NCBI RefSeq assembly: GCF_024758505.1
Contig: NZ_CP077970.1
Coordinates: 4,960,001-5,024,000, forward strand
DNA from: Bradyrhizobium arachidis
GTDB lineage: Bacteria; Pseudomonadota; Alphaproteobacteria; Rhizobiales; Xanthobacteraceae
DNA length: 64,000 nt
Direction of reading: 5' to 3'
Shown here: positions 1-8,517 of the stretch, in pieces
How the letters are laid out: the number at the start of each line of letters is the position of its first letter
Numbering within the stretch: position 1 is the stretch's first letter
Position numbers and translations under genes: made by a program
Notes under the pieces: model-generated
Databases searched by the model: none
What the model was told of the DNA's origin: nothing
Seen by the model: only the letters and a program-made list of their open reading frames with translations

Positions 1-1613
1 AGCGTGGCAAAGGTCACAATCAGCGTCGCGCGCTGGTGCTCCAGCACCCACAGCAGCGTACGGTGATAGAAACCGACCATCCAGTCGATGAAGCGATTGA
101 CCGCTGCCAGCCCAGGCACGGTCCATTCCTCATGCGCGTGCTTGAGCAGCCGCGAGCACATCATCGGCGTCAGCGTCAGCGAGACCACGGCCGAGGTCAC
201 GACCGCGATCGTCAGCGTCAGCGCGAACTCGCGGAACATACGGCCCACCAGGCCGGACATGAACAGAAGCGGGATGAAGACGGCGATCAGCGACACCGTC
301 AGCGAGATCACGGTGAAGCCGATCTCGCTGGCGCCGCGCAGCGAAGCCTGCATCGCATTCTCGCCGTTCTCCATGTGGCGAACGATGTTCTCGATCATCA
401 CGATGGCGTCGTCGACCACGAAGCCCGTGCCGATCGTCAGCGCCATCAGCGACAGATTGTCGAGGCTGAAGCCGGCGAAATACATGATGCCGAAGCTCGT
501 GATCAGCGACAGCGGCAGCGCGACGCCCGCGATCAGCGTGGCGCGCAGCGAGCGCAGGAACAGGAGCACCACCAGCGTCACCAGCACGACGCTGAGCACC
601 AGCGTGAACTGCACGTCATGCACGGAGGCGCGGATCGTGACGGTGCGGTCGGAGACCACGGTCAGGTTGACGCCGGCCGGAATGGCGCGCTGGACCTTTG
701 GGATCTCCTCGCGGATCTGCTTGACGACGTCGATCACGTTGGCGCCGGGTTGGCGCTGGATGTCGATGATCACCGCCGGCGTGCCCTGGTACCAGCCGCC
801 GGTGCGGTCGTTCTCCAGTCCGTCGACGATCTGGGCGACGTCGCCGATCGTGACGGGATTGCCGTTGCGGTAGGCAATGATGATGGGCCGGTAGGCGTCC
901 GCCGCGGCGATCTGATCGTTGGCGGCGATGGTGTAGGATTGCTGCGCGCCGTGCAGCGCGCCCTTCGGGCCGGACACGTTGGCGCCGGCGATCGCATTGC
1001 GCAGATCCTCCATGGCGATGCCATAGGCCGCAAGCCGCGCCAGATCGGCCTGGACACGCACGGCTGGCTTCAGCCCACCCAGCACCGAGACGCGGCCGAC
1101 GCCGGAGAGCTGCGCCAGCCGCTGCGCCAAAATCGTGTCGGCGATGTCGCTCATGACCCGCAGCGAGATGGTCTCCGATCGCAGCGCCAGCGTCAGCACC
1201 GGCGCGTCCGCGGGGTTCACCTTCGCGTAGGTCGGCGGGTAAGGCAGCGTCCGGGGCAGGACGCCCGCGGCCGCGTTGATTGCGGCCTGCACGTCCTGCG
1301 TCGCGCCGTCGATGTCGCGGTTGAGGTCGAACTGCAGCGATATCTGGCTGACGCCGAACGAGCTCGTCGAATTCATCGAGGTCAGCGACGGGATCTGCCC
1401 GAGCTGCCGCTCCAGGGGCGCTGTGATCAGCGAGGCAATCACGTCGGGGCTCGCGCCCGGCAATTGCGTCGTCACCTGCACGGTCGGGAAGTCGACCTGC
1501 GGCAGCGCCGAGACCGGCAGTGCGAAGTAGCCGAGCGCGCCGCCGATCAACAGCGCAATGCCCAGCAGCGAAGTCGCGATCGGCCGACGGATGAATGGTT
1601 CGGAGACGCTCAT
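1..1613 (-). CDS. RND-family efflux permease, MdtB/MdtC-like (C-terminus cut by window edge)
   Basis: Inner-membrane pump subunit of a tripartite resistance-nodulation-division system that exports small molecules using the proton gradient. The minus-strand frame starts at ATG 1613 and stays open to base 1, giving about 537 residues, roughly half of the usual 1,030-1,050. The N-terminus reads MSVSEPFIRRPIATSLL, the typical cytoplasmic start before TM1. It is followed by the porter-domain stretch with NRDIDGATQDVQAAI, common in MdtB/MdtC/MuxB-type pumps. Further on, GFVVDDAIVMIEN in the TM4 region carries the paired aspartates of the proton relay. It lies 30 bp downstream of the adaptor gene in the same operon. 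The substrate cannot be read from the sequence. A second permease gene could follow outside the window. Confidence 0.93.
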   Translation of the reverse strand, partial: MSVSEPFIRRPIATSLLGIALLIGGALGYFALPVSALPQVDFPTVQVTTQLPGASPDVIASLITAPLERQLGQIPSLTSMNSTSSFGVSQISLQFDLNRDIDGATQDVQAAINAAAGVLPRTLPYPPTYAKVNPADAPVLTLALRSETISLRVMSDIADTILAQRLAQLSGVGRVSVLGGLKPAVRVQADLARLAAYGIAMEDLRNAIAGANVSGPKGALHGAQQSYTIAANDQIAAADAYRPIIIAYRNGNPVTIGDVAQIVDGLENDRTGGWYQGTPAVIIDIQRQPGANVIDVVKQIREEIPKVQRAIPAGVNLTVVSDRTVTIRASVHDVQFTLVLSVVLVTLVVLLFLRSLRATLIAGVALPLSLITSFGIMYFAGFSLDNLSLMALTIGTGFVVDDAIVMIENIVRHMENGENAMQASLRGASEIGFTVISLTVSLIAVFIPLLFMSGLVGRMFREFALTLTIAVVTSAVVSLTLTPMMCSRLLKHAHEEWTVPGLAAVNRFIDWMVGFYHRTLLWVLEHQRATLIVTFAT

Positions 1614-1643
1614 GAGGCGGCCGTCAGCTGGGCGCTATCGGGG

Positions 1644-3083
1644 TCATGGCTGCTTTGCTCCACTGCCCGATGGTTGAGCCCCTTGTGCAGGTCCGGTCTG
1701 GCCTTTCTGGTCGCCCTCGACGTTCATTTTCTTGGCGCGGCGTTCGCCGTCCTTGCCTTGATTGTCTTTGCCTTGGCTGTCCTTGGCCTCACCGTCCTTC
1801 TGCCCATCCTTCTGACCATCTTTGGCCTGACCGCCCTTGGCGTCCGGCGCGCGGGTGCGCTTGCGCGGGGCGAGATCGGCTGACGGGGTCTGCTCGGCCC
1901 GGCCCACGATGACCTTCGAGCCGTCGGAGAGATTGGCGAAGCCGGTCGTCACGACGCGGTCGGTCGGCGACAGGCCGCTGGCGATGACGGCGTCGTGCTC
2001 GTTCTGCTGCGTGACGGTCACGGGCTTGGCCGAGACGACGTCGCCCTCGCCGATCACGTAGCTGAAGGTGCCGATCGGACCGCGCTGGACCGCCGATGTC
2101 GGCACCACCAGCGCCTTGGACAAGGTCTCGACCTTGAGACGGACGTTGACGAACTGGCCGGGCCAGAGCTGGTAGTTGGCGTTGGGGAATTCCGCCTTCA
2201 GCTTCAGCGTGCCCGTGGTCGGATCGACCTGGTTGTCGATGCCGGTCAGCTTGCCGGTGTCGATCACGGTGACACCGTCATTGCCGAACACGTCCACCGG
2301 AAGTGTGCCTTTGGATGCCGCGGCATTGACGCGCATGATCTGCTGCTGCGGCAGGCTGAACCAGACTGCGATCGGCTGCAATTGCGTGATGACCACCAGA
2401 CCCGTGGTGTCGGAGGCGTGGATGATGTTGCCCTGGTCGACCTGGCGCAGACCGGCGCGGCCCGACAGCGGCGCCACGATCTTGGTGTAGCCCAGCGTCG
2501 CCGCCGCGTTGTCGATAGCGGCCTGATCCGCCTTGATCAGCGCCTCGGTCTGCGCAACCAGCGCGCGCTGGGTGTCGGCCTGCTGCTTGGAGCCGGCATT
2601 GGAGGCCGCGAGTTGCTCATAGCGGGCGAGATCGAGCTTCTGGTTGGCAAGCTGCGCCTGGTCCTGCGCCTTCTTGGCAACTGCCTGGTCGTACTGCGCC
2701 TGGTAGATCGCGGGATCGATTTCGCCGAGCACGTCGCCCTTCTTGACGTCCTGGCCTTCGGTGAAATTCACGGCGATCAGCTTGCCGTCGACCTGCGAGC
2801 GCACGGTCACGGTATTCAGCGCACGAATAGAACCCACGCCGTCGAGATAGACCGGCACGTCCTGGATGCGGGGCATCGCCGCCAGCACCGGCACGGGGAG
2901 ATCGCGCGGCCCGTTGCGATCGTTGGTCGGCTTGCGCTGGTACGCGTACCAGCCGGCGTAACCGAGCCCGCCGAGGATCAGGAGCGTGACCAGCGTCGAC
3001 CAGAACCGTCGGCGGCCGCGGGAGGGCTTGCGCGTCGCGCCCGCGTCCTTCGCGCCTTCCTTGGTGTCGGGCTTAAAGAGCAT
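1644..3083 (-). CDS. RND efflux periplasmic adaptor (HlyD/MdtA-like membrane fusion protein)
   Basis: Periplasmic adaptor that bridges the RND permease and the outer-membrane channel, 479 aa. The start chosen is ATG 3083 (MLFKPDTKEG), because it overlaps the end of the upstream outer-membrane gene by 11 bp; a longer in-frame extension lies inside that gene. An N-terminal membrane anchor (about residues 25-45) precedes PVPVLAAMPRIQDVPV, a barrel-sandwich/lipoyl domain, an alpha-hairpin rich in Gln and Ala, and a beta-barrel with GRAGLRQVDQGNI. Unusually, the last 70 or so residues form a low-complexity tail rich in Lys, Asp, Gly and Gln (repeats such as KDGQKDGQKDG). This lies outside the normal adaptor fold and may vary between strains. 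The family call is firm; the tail's role is unknown. Confidence 0.92.
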   Translation of the reverse strand: MLFKPDTKEGAKDAGATRKPSRGRRRFWSTLVTLLILGGLGYAGWYAYQRKPTNDRNGPRDLPVPVLAAMPRIQDVPVYLDGVGSIRALNTVTVRSQVDGKLIAVNFTEGQDVKKGDVLGEIDPAIYQAQYDQAVAKKAQDQAQLANQKLDLARYEQLAASNAGSKQQADTQRALVAQTEALIKADQAAIDNAAATLGYTKIVAPLSGRAGLRQVDQGNIIHASDTTGLVVITQLQPIAVWFSLPQQQIMRVNAAASKGTLPVDVFGNDGVTVIDTGKLTGIDNQVDPTTGTLKLKAEFPNANYQLWPGQFVNVRLKVETLSKALVVPTSAVQRGPIGTFSYVIGEGDVVSAKPVTVTQQNEHDAVIASGLSPTDRVVTTGFANLSDGSKVIVGRAEQTPSADLAPRKRTRAPDAKGGQAKDGQKDGQKDGEAKDSQGKDNQGKDGERRAKKMNVEGDQKGQTGPAQGAQPSGSGAKQP

Positions 3084-4551
3084 TGACCGGTTTCTCCATC
3101 CTCGGCTCCCAGCCTCCGCCCAAGGCCTGGTACAGGCTGACGATCGCGAGCAGCCGCGCGAGCTGCGCCTGCCAAAGGGCATCCTCCGCCTGAAACAGTG
3201 TCTGTTGTGTGTTGAGCACGGTCACGATGTCGGCAGTGCCGGCGCGCAACTGCTGCTCGGCAAGGTCGAAGGCGCGCTGCGACGCCGCCACCACCTGGCG
3301 CTGGAGCTGGAGCTTGATCGTGGTCTGCTTGATCGAATAGAGCGCATTGTCCACGTCGGCAAAGGACTGCACGATCGTCTTGCGATAGGTCTGGAGCAGC
3401 TCGTCCTGGCGGGCCTTGGTAAACTCGAAATTGCCGAGGATCTTGCCGCCGTCGAAGATCGGCTGCGTGGCGCTGCCGACAAGCTGGAAGAAGGCCGCGT
3501 GCGGCTGGAACAGCGAGACCAGCGCCGAGCTCTGGTAGCCGCCATTGCCGGTCAGCTGGATGCTGGGAAAGAACTGGGCGCGGGCGTTGCCGATATTGGC
3601 GGTGGCCGACGCAAGCTGCGCTTCCTGCCGGCGGATGTCAGGCCGCTGCGTCAGCAATTCCGACGGCAGGCCCGGCGTGACCCGTGGGATCGCGATCGCG
3701 TTCAGCGTCCCGCCGCGAACCCGCACGCTCTCGGGCGGGCGCGACACCAGCACGGCGAGCGCGTTGACGTTCTGGTCGAGCGTCTGCCGCAGCGGCGGCA
3801 CCAGCGCCTTCTGGTTGGCGAGCACGCTCTCCTGCTGGGCGACGTCGAGATCCGTGCCGGTGCCGGCCTGACGCCGTTGCTTGATGGCATCGAGGATGCG
3901 CTGGGCGCTGGCGATGTTGCGCTGGGCGGTGCGTAAGCGGTCCTGCGAGGCGAGCACCTGGAAATAGGCGTTGGCGACGCTCGACAGCGCCGTCAGCGCG
4001 ACGACGTCGCGATCGAAGCGGTTGGCGGTGGCCGTCTCTTCCGCGGCCTGCAGCGCGTCGCGGTTCTGGCCCCAGAAATCGAGCTGGTAGCTCGCGCTCA
4101 GGGAGGCCGAATAGTTGACGACCTCGCGGCCGCCATTGGTGAGGCCGGAGGCGCTGGAGCCCGACGTGCGCGAATAGGTCTCATTTCCTCCGCCCGACAG
4201 GCTCGGCAACAGTGCAGCACCCGCCTGCCGCGCCTGGGCATCGGCCTCGCGCATGCGGGCCACGGCCGCCGCGATGTCCAGGTTGACGGTCTGCGCCTCC
4301 TCCATGAGCTGGGTCAGCTCGGGCGAGCGGAAGCCGCGCCACCAGTCGAGCGCCGGCGGCGCGTCGGGCTTGCCGGCATATTTGTACTGGGTGGGGACGT
4401 CCAATGCCGGATCCGGCAGGTCCTGGGTCAGCACGCAGCCGGCCGAGCTCAACGCCAGACAGATCGCGCCGAGCCACCCAGCCGCGCGCAGCGAGGGGAG
4501 AGCCGAACCGAAGAGCCGCCGCAGGGCGACCGCCGGGAAGCTGTGTGTCAC
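3073..4551 (-). CDS. Outer-membrane efflux lipoprotein, NodT/OprM family
   Basis: Outer-membrane TolC-like channel of the tripartite pump, 492 aa, a usual length. The signal peptide ends in a lipobox (LSSAGC), so the mature protein should be lipidated at that cysteine and sorted to the outer membrane. Two OEP repeats are visible: the first begins near DWWRGFRSPELTQLMEEA, the second near LDALIAI-type porin segments and ends with QQTLFQAEDALWQAQLARL. It is the first gene of the operon: outer-membrane channel, then adaptor (11-bp overlap), then permease (30-bp gap). This order and spacing indicate co-transcription and a dedicated three-component exporter. Confidence 0.93.
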   Translation of the reverse strand: MTHSFPAVALRRLFGSALPSLRAAGWLGAICLALSSAGCVLTQDLPDPALDVPTQYKYAGKPDAPPALDWWRGFRSPELTQLMEEAQTVNLDIAAAVARMREADAQARQAGAALLPSLSGGGNETYSRTSGSSASGLTNGGREVVNYSASLSASYQLDFWGQNRDALQAAEETATANRFDRDVVALTALSSVANAYFQVLASQDRLRTAQRNIASAQRILDAIKQRRQAGTGTDLDVAQQESVLANQKALVPPLRQTLDQNVNALAVLVSRPPESVRVRGGTLNAIAIPRVTPGLPSELLTQRPDIRRQEAQLASATANIGNARAQFFPSIQLTGNGGYQSSALVSLFQPHAAFFQLVGSATQPIFDGGKILGNFEFTKARQDELLQTYRKTIVQSFADVDNALYSIKQTTIKLQLQRQVVAASQRAFDLAEQQLRAGTADIVTVLNTQQTLFQAEDALWQAQLARLLAIVSLYQALGGGWEPRMEKPVNAL

Positions 4552-4952
4552 ATCCGCCCCCTGCCGGGCAGCCCAATCCGCAGCCGCGCGTCCGGGCGAA
4601 CCGATTCGCGGCGGGGCAATATATGGGCCTTCTGCGCGTCGTTCACAGCGGTGATGCCTTCCTGAAACCTGTCGCCATACTAGCCGGGCGCATCAGGGGC
4701 GGACAGTCCCGCTGCCCTCGCCATCCACCGCGAAGCGGTCACCGAGCGAATCGCAAAAATGCAAGTTAGGCCCATGTAACGGGGCTTTCTTGCATTCTGC
4801 GGCCGTCGGCAAGCATCGGCAAGCTTACGAACATTTCATGTGATCCCAGCGCCACACCGGGACGACAGAGGTCTCCGTCCGGCCCCAGCGGCTGAAACCC
4901 TCGCGCGCGGCGCGCCGTAGCTTGCCTGACACCAAGGCAGGGGCTTTACGGA
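4552..4952. other. Divergent intergenic region between efflux operon and FAD/DUF1365/Cfa operon
   Basis: About 400 bp with no convincing gene. It must hold the promoters of two divergent operons. A short near-repeat (CGGCAAGCATCGGCAAGC) lies at about 4806-4823, and an isolated TGATCC at 4841. I could not match a clear -10 box to it, so no regulator is assigned. Confidence 0.5.
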
Positions 4953-6266
4953 ATGCGCATCGCGGTCATCGGGACGGGTATCGCCGGCAACGCGGCGGCC
5001 TGGACGCTCTCACGACGTTACCCGGTGACGGTCTATGACCGCGAGCTGCGCGCCGGCGGCCACAGCCACACCGTCACCATCGACTATGACGGCACGCCGA
5101 TCGCGGTCGACACCGGCTTCATCGTCTACAACGAGCTCAACTATCCCGAGCTCACGGCCATGTACGCCCATCTCGGTGTCGAGACGGTGGAGAGCTGCAT
5201 GAGCTTCGCCGTCTCGGTCGACGGCGGACGCTTCGAATGGCGCGGTGGCGGCCGCAATTGGCGGGAGACGGCAGCCGGCCTGTTCGCCCAGCGCAGCAAT
5301 TTGTACTCGCCATCCTATCTCGGGATGCTGCAGGACATCCTGACATTCAACCGGCAAAGCGTGTCTGACCACGAGGCGGGCCGCCTCGCCGGCCTGACGC
5401 TCGGCGACTATTTTGCACAGCGGCGGTTCTCCAGGCGGCTGTTGACCGACTATCTGGCGCCGATGGGGGCCGCGATCTGGTCGGCGCCCGCAGCCGACAT
5501 GCTGAAGTTCCCCGCCGAGAACTTTGTCGCCTTCTTTAGCAATCATCGCCTGCTGCATTACGACCGGCCGGTCTGGCGCACGGTCAAGGGCGGCAGCCAG
5601 CGCTATGTCGAGAAGCTCACGGCCTCGTTTAAAGACCGCATCCGGCTCGGCTGCGCGGTGACGTCGATCGAGCGCACGGCGCATGGCATCGTCGTGCACG
5701 ACAGCATCGGCCATCACGACTGCTTCGACCACGTAGTCATCGCCGCGCACAGCGATCAGGCGCTGGCGATGCTGTCGGACGCTGATCATCACGAGCGCGA
5801 CATTCTTGGCGCGATCGGCTATGCGCCGAACAGGGTCTATCTGCATCGCGACACCAGGCTGATGCCAAAACGCCGGCGCGCCTGGGCGTCCTGGAATTTC
5901 CTGCGCTGGCAGCGCGAGGGCACGGTCGAGAACGATGTCGCCGTGACCTATTGGATGAACCGGCTCCAAGGCATCGACCATGACAAGCCGCTGTTCGTCA
6001 GCCTCAACCCACCCTTTGCGCCGGCGCCCGAGCTCACCTTCGGCAAGTTCATCTGCGAGCATCCGCAGTATAATGCCGCCGCCTTTTCCGCCCAGAAGCG
6101 GCTGTCGGAAATCCAGGGCCGGCGGCACACCTGGTTCTGCGGCGCATGGACCGGTTACGGTTTTCACGAGGACGGCCTGCGTTCGGGCCTTGCGGTCGCC
6201 GAGGCGCTTGGCGCGGTCGCGCCGTGGCGCGAGGTGCCGGCTGAGCTGGCCGAGGCCGCGGAGTAA
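4953..6266 (+). CDS. FAD-dependent amine-oxidase-like protein (COG2907 type)
   Basis: Predicted flavoprotein of 437 aa. The N-terminus MRIAVIGTGIAGNAAAW is a Rossmann GxGxxG FAD-binding motif, followed by the acidic strand-end in VYDRELRAGGHSH. Near the C-terminus, CGAWTGYGFHEDGLRSGL is the second flavin-contact motif of the NAD(P)-binding-8/amine-oxidase group. It is the first of three plus-strand genes (FAD protein, DUF1365, Cfa-like methyltransferase), with only 5 bp to the next. This trio co-occurs in many proteobacteria and is thought to modify membrane lipids, often under stress control. The exact reaction is not known from this sequence; oxidation of an unsaturated or methylated acyl chain is an inference from the neighbours. 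Confidence 0.88.
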   Translation: MRIAVIGTGIAGNAAAWTLSRRYPVTVYDRELRAGGHSHTVTIDYDGTPIAVDTGFIVYNELNYPELTAMYAHLGVETVESCMSFAVSVDGGRFEWRGGGRNWRETAAGLFAQRSNLYSPSYLGMLQDILTFNRQSVSDHEAGRLAGLTLGDYFAQRRFSRRLLTDYLAPMGAAIWSAPAADMLKFPAENFVAFFSNHRLLHYDRPVWRTVKGGSQRYVEKLTASFKDRIRLGCAVTSIERTAHGIVVHDSIGHHDCFDHVVIAAHSDQALAMLSDADHHERDILGAIGYAPNRVYLHRDTRLMPKRRRAWASWNFLRWQREGTVENDVAVTYWMNRLQGIDHDKPLFVSLNPPFAPAPELTFGKFICEHPQYNAAAFSAQKRLSEIQGRRHTWFCGAWTGYGFHEDGLRSGLAVAEALGAVAPWREVPAELAEAAE

Positions 6267-6271
6267 CGCAG

Positions 6272-7117
6272 ATGGCAATGACGACCGCCCTGCCCCCACA
6301 CCGCGATGCCGCCGCCCTCTACTTCGGCGACGTTATGCACGCGCGGCTGAAGCCGATGGGCCATCGCTTCAGCTATCGCGTCATGAGCCTGCTGATCGAT
6401 CTCGACCGGCTCGACGAGGCTAACAGGCAATCGCGCCTGTTCGGCGTCAACCGCACCGCGCTGTACAGCTTCCATGAGGCCGATCATGGCGAGCGCGACG
6501 GCTCCTCCTTGCGGGCCTATGCCGCGCGCTGTGCCGCCAGGCACGATATCGACCTCAGCGGCGGGCGCGTCGAACTGCTCTGCTATCCCCGCCTGTTCGG
6601 CTACACCTTCAATCCGTTGTCGGTCTATTTCTGCTATCGCCGTTCGGGCGAGCTTGCGCTCGTCATCTACGAGGTGCGCAACACCTTTGGCGACGTGCAC
6701 CCTTACGTCCTGCCGGTGAGGCCGGGCGAATTGAACGCGGCGGGCCTGCGGCAAAGCCAGGACAAGCTGTTCTACGTCTCGCCCTTCGTCGCGATGGCGG
6801 CGATGCGCTATCACTTCCGCGTCCTGCCGCCGTCGGAGATCGTCCGCCTGCGTATCCTCGAGACCGACCGCGAGGGGCCACTACTCGCCGCAACCTTCAG
6901 TGGTCACCGCAACGCACTCACTTCCCCTGCGTTACTGCGATCGCTCCTCGCATTGCCACTTCTGCCATTCAAGATCATCGCCGCGATCCACTGGGAGGCG
7001 CTGCGGCTCTGGCTGAAGGGCGCGCGGTTGATACCACGCCCCGATGTCGCAGCGTCGCATGCCGATCAAACCGACTTGGCGGCCGACAGACGGCGCGCTT
7101 ATACTGTCCGCCGCTGA
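6272..7117 (+). CDS. DUF1365 family protein
   Basis: 281-aa protein of the DUF1365 family, a domain of unknown biochemical function. It regularly sits between a COG2907 flavoprotein gene and a cyclopropane-fatty-acid-synthase gene, as it does here. Recognisable family blocks are YFGDVMHARLKPMGHRF at the N-terminus, LLCYPRLFGYTFNPLSVY in the middle and KLFYVSPFVAM further on. There is no signal peptide. The stretch near residues 215-240 (LLRSLLALPLLPFKIIAAI) is hydrophobic and may touch the membrane. The 5-bp spacing from the upstream stop indicates translational coupling. A role as accessory factor in lipid-chain modification is inferred only from context. Confidence 0.9.
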   Translation: MAMTTALPPHRDAAALYFGDVMHARLKPMGHRFSYRVMSLLIDLDRLDEANRQSRLFGVNRTALYSFHEADHGERDGSSLRAYAARCAARHDIDLSGGRVELLCYPRLFGYTFNPLSVYFCYRRSGELALVIYEVRNTFGDVHPYVLPVRPGELNAAGLRQSQDKLFYVSPFVAMAAMRYHFRVLPPSEIVRLRILETDREGPLLAATFSGHRNALTSPALLRSLLALPLLPFKIIAAIHWEALRLWLKGARLIPRPDVAASHADQTDLAADRRRAYTVRR

Positions 7118-7198
7118 CCGCCTGCGTGGGCGCGCTCGGGTCCAGCGACAGTGGGAAGAGCGCAACTGGCTTGCGGTCGGACGGAACCTGATCAGGTG

Positions 7199-8440
7199 AT
7201 GGGTCCGCCGATGCCGAACGCGATCTCAGTCACGCCGGAAAATGTGGAGACAGTGCTTGCCGACCTGCCGCGCCTGGTTCGCCTGGCGCTGGCGTTCGGC
7301 TCCCGATTGAAGCGCGGCACGCTCGACGTGCTTCTGCCCGACGGCCGTGTGATCCGCATGGGCGGCGTTGAGCCGGGACCGAAGGGCGTGATGCGGGTGC
7401 ACGATTACGCCTTCGCATCCCGGCTCCTCAGCGGCGGCGATATCGGCGTCGCCGAAGCCTATCTGAACGGCGACTGGGACACGCCCGATCTCACGCAATT
7501 CCTCTACCTCTTCTGCATCAATCACGACGTCTTCCAGACCATGCTGAACGACAAGCCGCTGATGCGCTTCGTGCAGCTCGTGCGCCACTGGTTCAACCGC
7601 AACACGAGGCGCCAGGCGCGCCGCAACATCGAAGCGCACTACGATATCGGCAACGCCTTCTATTCGGCCTGGCTCGACCCGAGCATGACCTACTCCTCGG
7701 CCCTGTTCGAGGAGCACACGACCGATCTCACCGCGGCGCAAACCAACAAATATCGCCGCCTCGCGGAGGCGATCGATCTCCAGCCCGGACAAAAACTGCT
7801 CGAGATCGGATGCGGCTGGGGTGGCTTTGCCGAATACGCCGCGAAAGCTTACGGTGCCCGCGTCGTCGGTCTCACCATCTCCTCCGAGCAGCGCGACTTC
7901 GCGCAGAAGCGCATCCACGACGCCGGGCTTTCGGAGAAGGTCGAGATCCGACTCAGGGATTATCGCGACGAGCGCGACGAGTACGACCGCATTGCCTCGA
8001 TCGAGATGATCGAAGCCGTGGGCGAGCAGTTTTGGCCAAGGTACTTTGCACAATTGCGTGACCGGTTGCTGCCGGGCGGGCTCGCCGGCATTCAGGCCAT
8101 CACCATCCAGGACACGCTTTTCCAGAGCTACCGGCGCGAGGTCGACTTCATCCAGCGCTACGTATTCCCCGGCGGCATGCTGCCCTCGCCCGCAGTGCTC
8201 AAGTCGCTCGGCGACACCTTTGGTGTCCCTGTCATCCGGGAGCGCATCTTCGGGCAAGATTATGCCAAGACCCTCGCGACCTGGCGAAACAACTTCCGCT
8301 CCGCCTGGCCCAACCTCGTGCCGCTCGGCTTCGACGATCGGTTCCGGCGGCTCTGGGAATACTACCTCGCCTATTGCGAAGCCGGCTTCCTCTCCGGGAA
8401 TATCGACGTCAGACAGGTCGTCTTCGCAAAGCAGCGTTGA
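7199..8440 (+). CDS. Cyclopropane-fatty-acyl-phospholipid synthase family methyltransferase
   Basis: SAM-dependent methyltransferase of the CFA synthase family, which transfers a methylene or methyl group to the double bond of an unsaturated acyl chain in membrane phospholipid. An N-terminal lipid-binding region contains GDIGVAEAYLNGDWDTPDL. The Rossmann SAM motif is LLEIGCGWGGFAEYAAK, followed by LTISSEQRDFAQKR and SIEMIEAVGEQFWP, all characteristic of CFA synthases. About 413 aa from ATG 7199; GTG 7151 and ATG 7211 are alternative starts, and none has a strong Shine-Dalgarno. It is the last gene of the FAD/DUF1365/Cfa set. Some members make methylated or furan fatty-acid precursors rather than cyclopropanes, and the sequence alone does not decide which. 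Confidence 0.92.
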   Translation: MGPPMPNAISVTPENVETVLADLPRLVRLALAFGSRLKRGTLDVLLPDGRVIRMGGVEPGPKGVMRVHDYAFASRLLSGGDIGVAEAYLNGDWDTPDLTQFLYLFCINHDVFQTMLNDKPLMRFVQLVRHWFNRNTRRQARRNIEAHYDIGNAFYSAWLDPSMTYSSALFEEHTTDLTAAQTNKYRRLAEAIDLQPGQKLLEIGCGWGGFAEYAAKAYGARVVGLTISSEQRDFAQKRIHDAGLSEKVEIRLRDYRDERDEYDRIASIEMIEAVGEQFWPRYFAQLRDRLLPGGLAGIQAITIQDTLFQSYRREVDFIQRYVFPGGMLPSPAVLKSLGDTFGVPVIRERIFGQDYAKTLATWRNNFRSAWPNLVPLGFDDRFRRLWEYYLAYCEAGFLSGNIDVRQVVFAKQR

Positions 8441-8517
8441 CCGGGGCCGCTTGTGCCGTACGGCGTGCTCCTTTAGGGTCGCCGGCAACATGAGGAAACG
8501 GCGGGCAAGCCCCTGAC

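Noticed and set aside
36..1883. 615-codon plus-strand open frame over the RND permease region
   Set aside because: Antisense to the permease; composed of His/Arg/Gln/Asp-rich shadow sequence (ARDQRGAQRAQEQEHHQRHQ type) with no domain. Typical GC-rich antisense artefact.
4841..4846. TGATCC as a possible RpoE/ChrR-type -35 box for the FAD/DUF1365/Cfa operon
   Set aside because: No matching -10 box at the required spacing; a lone hexamer is not evidence.
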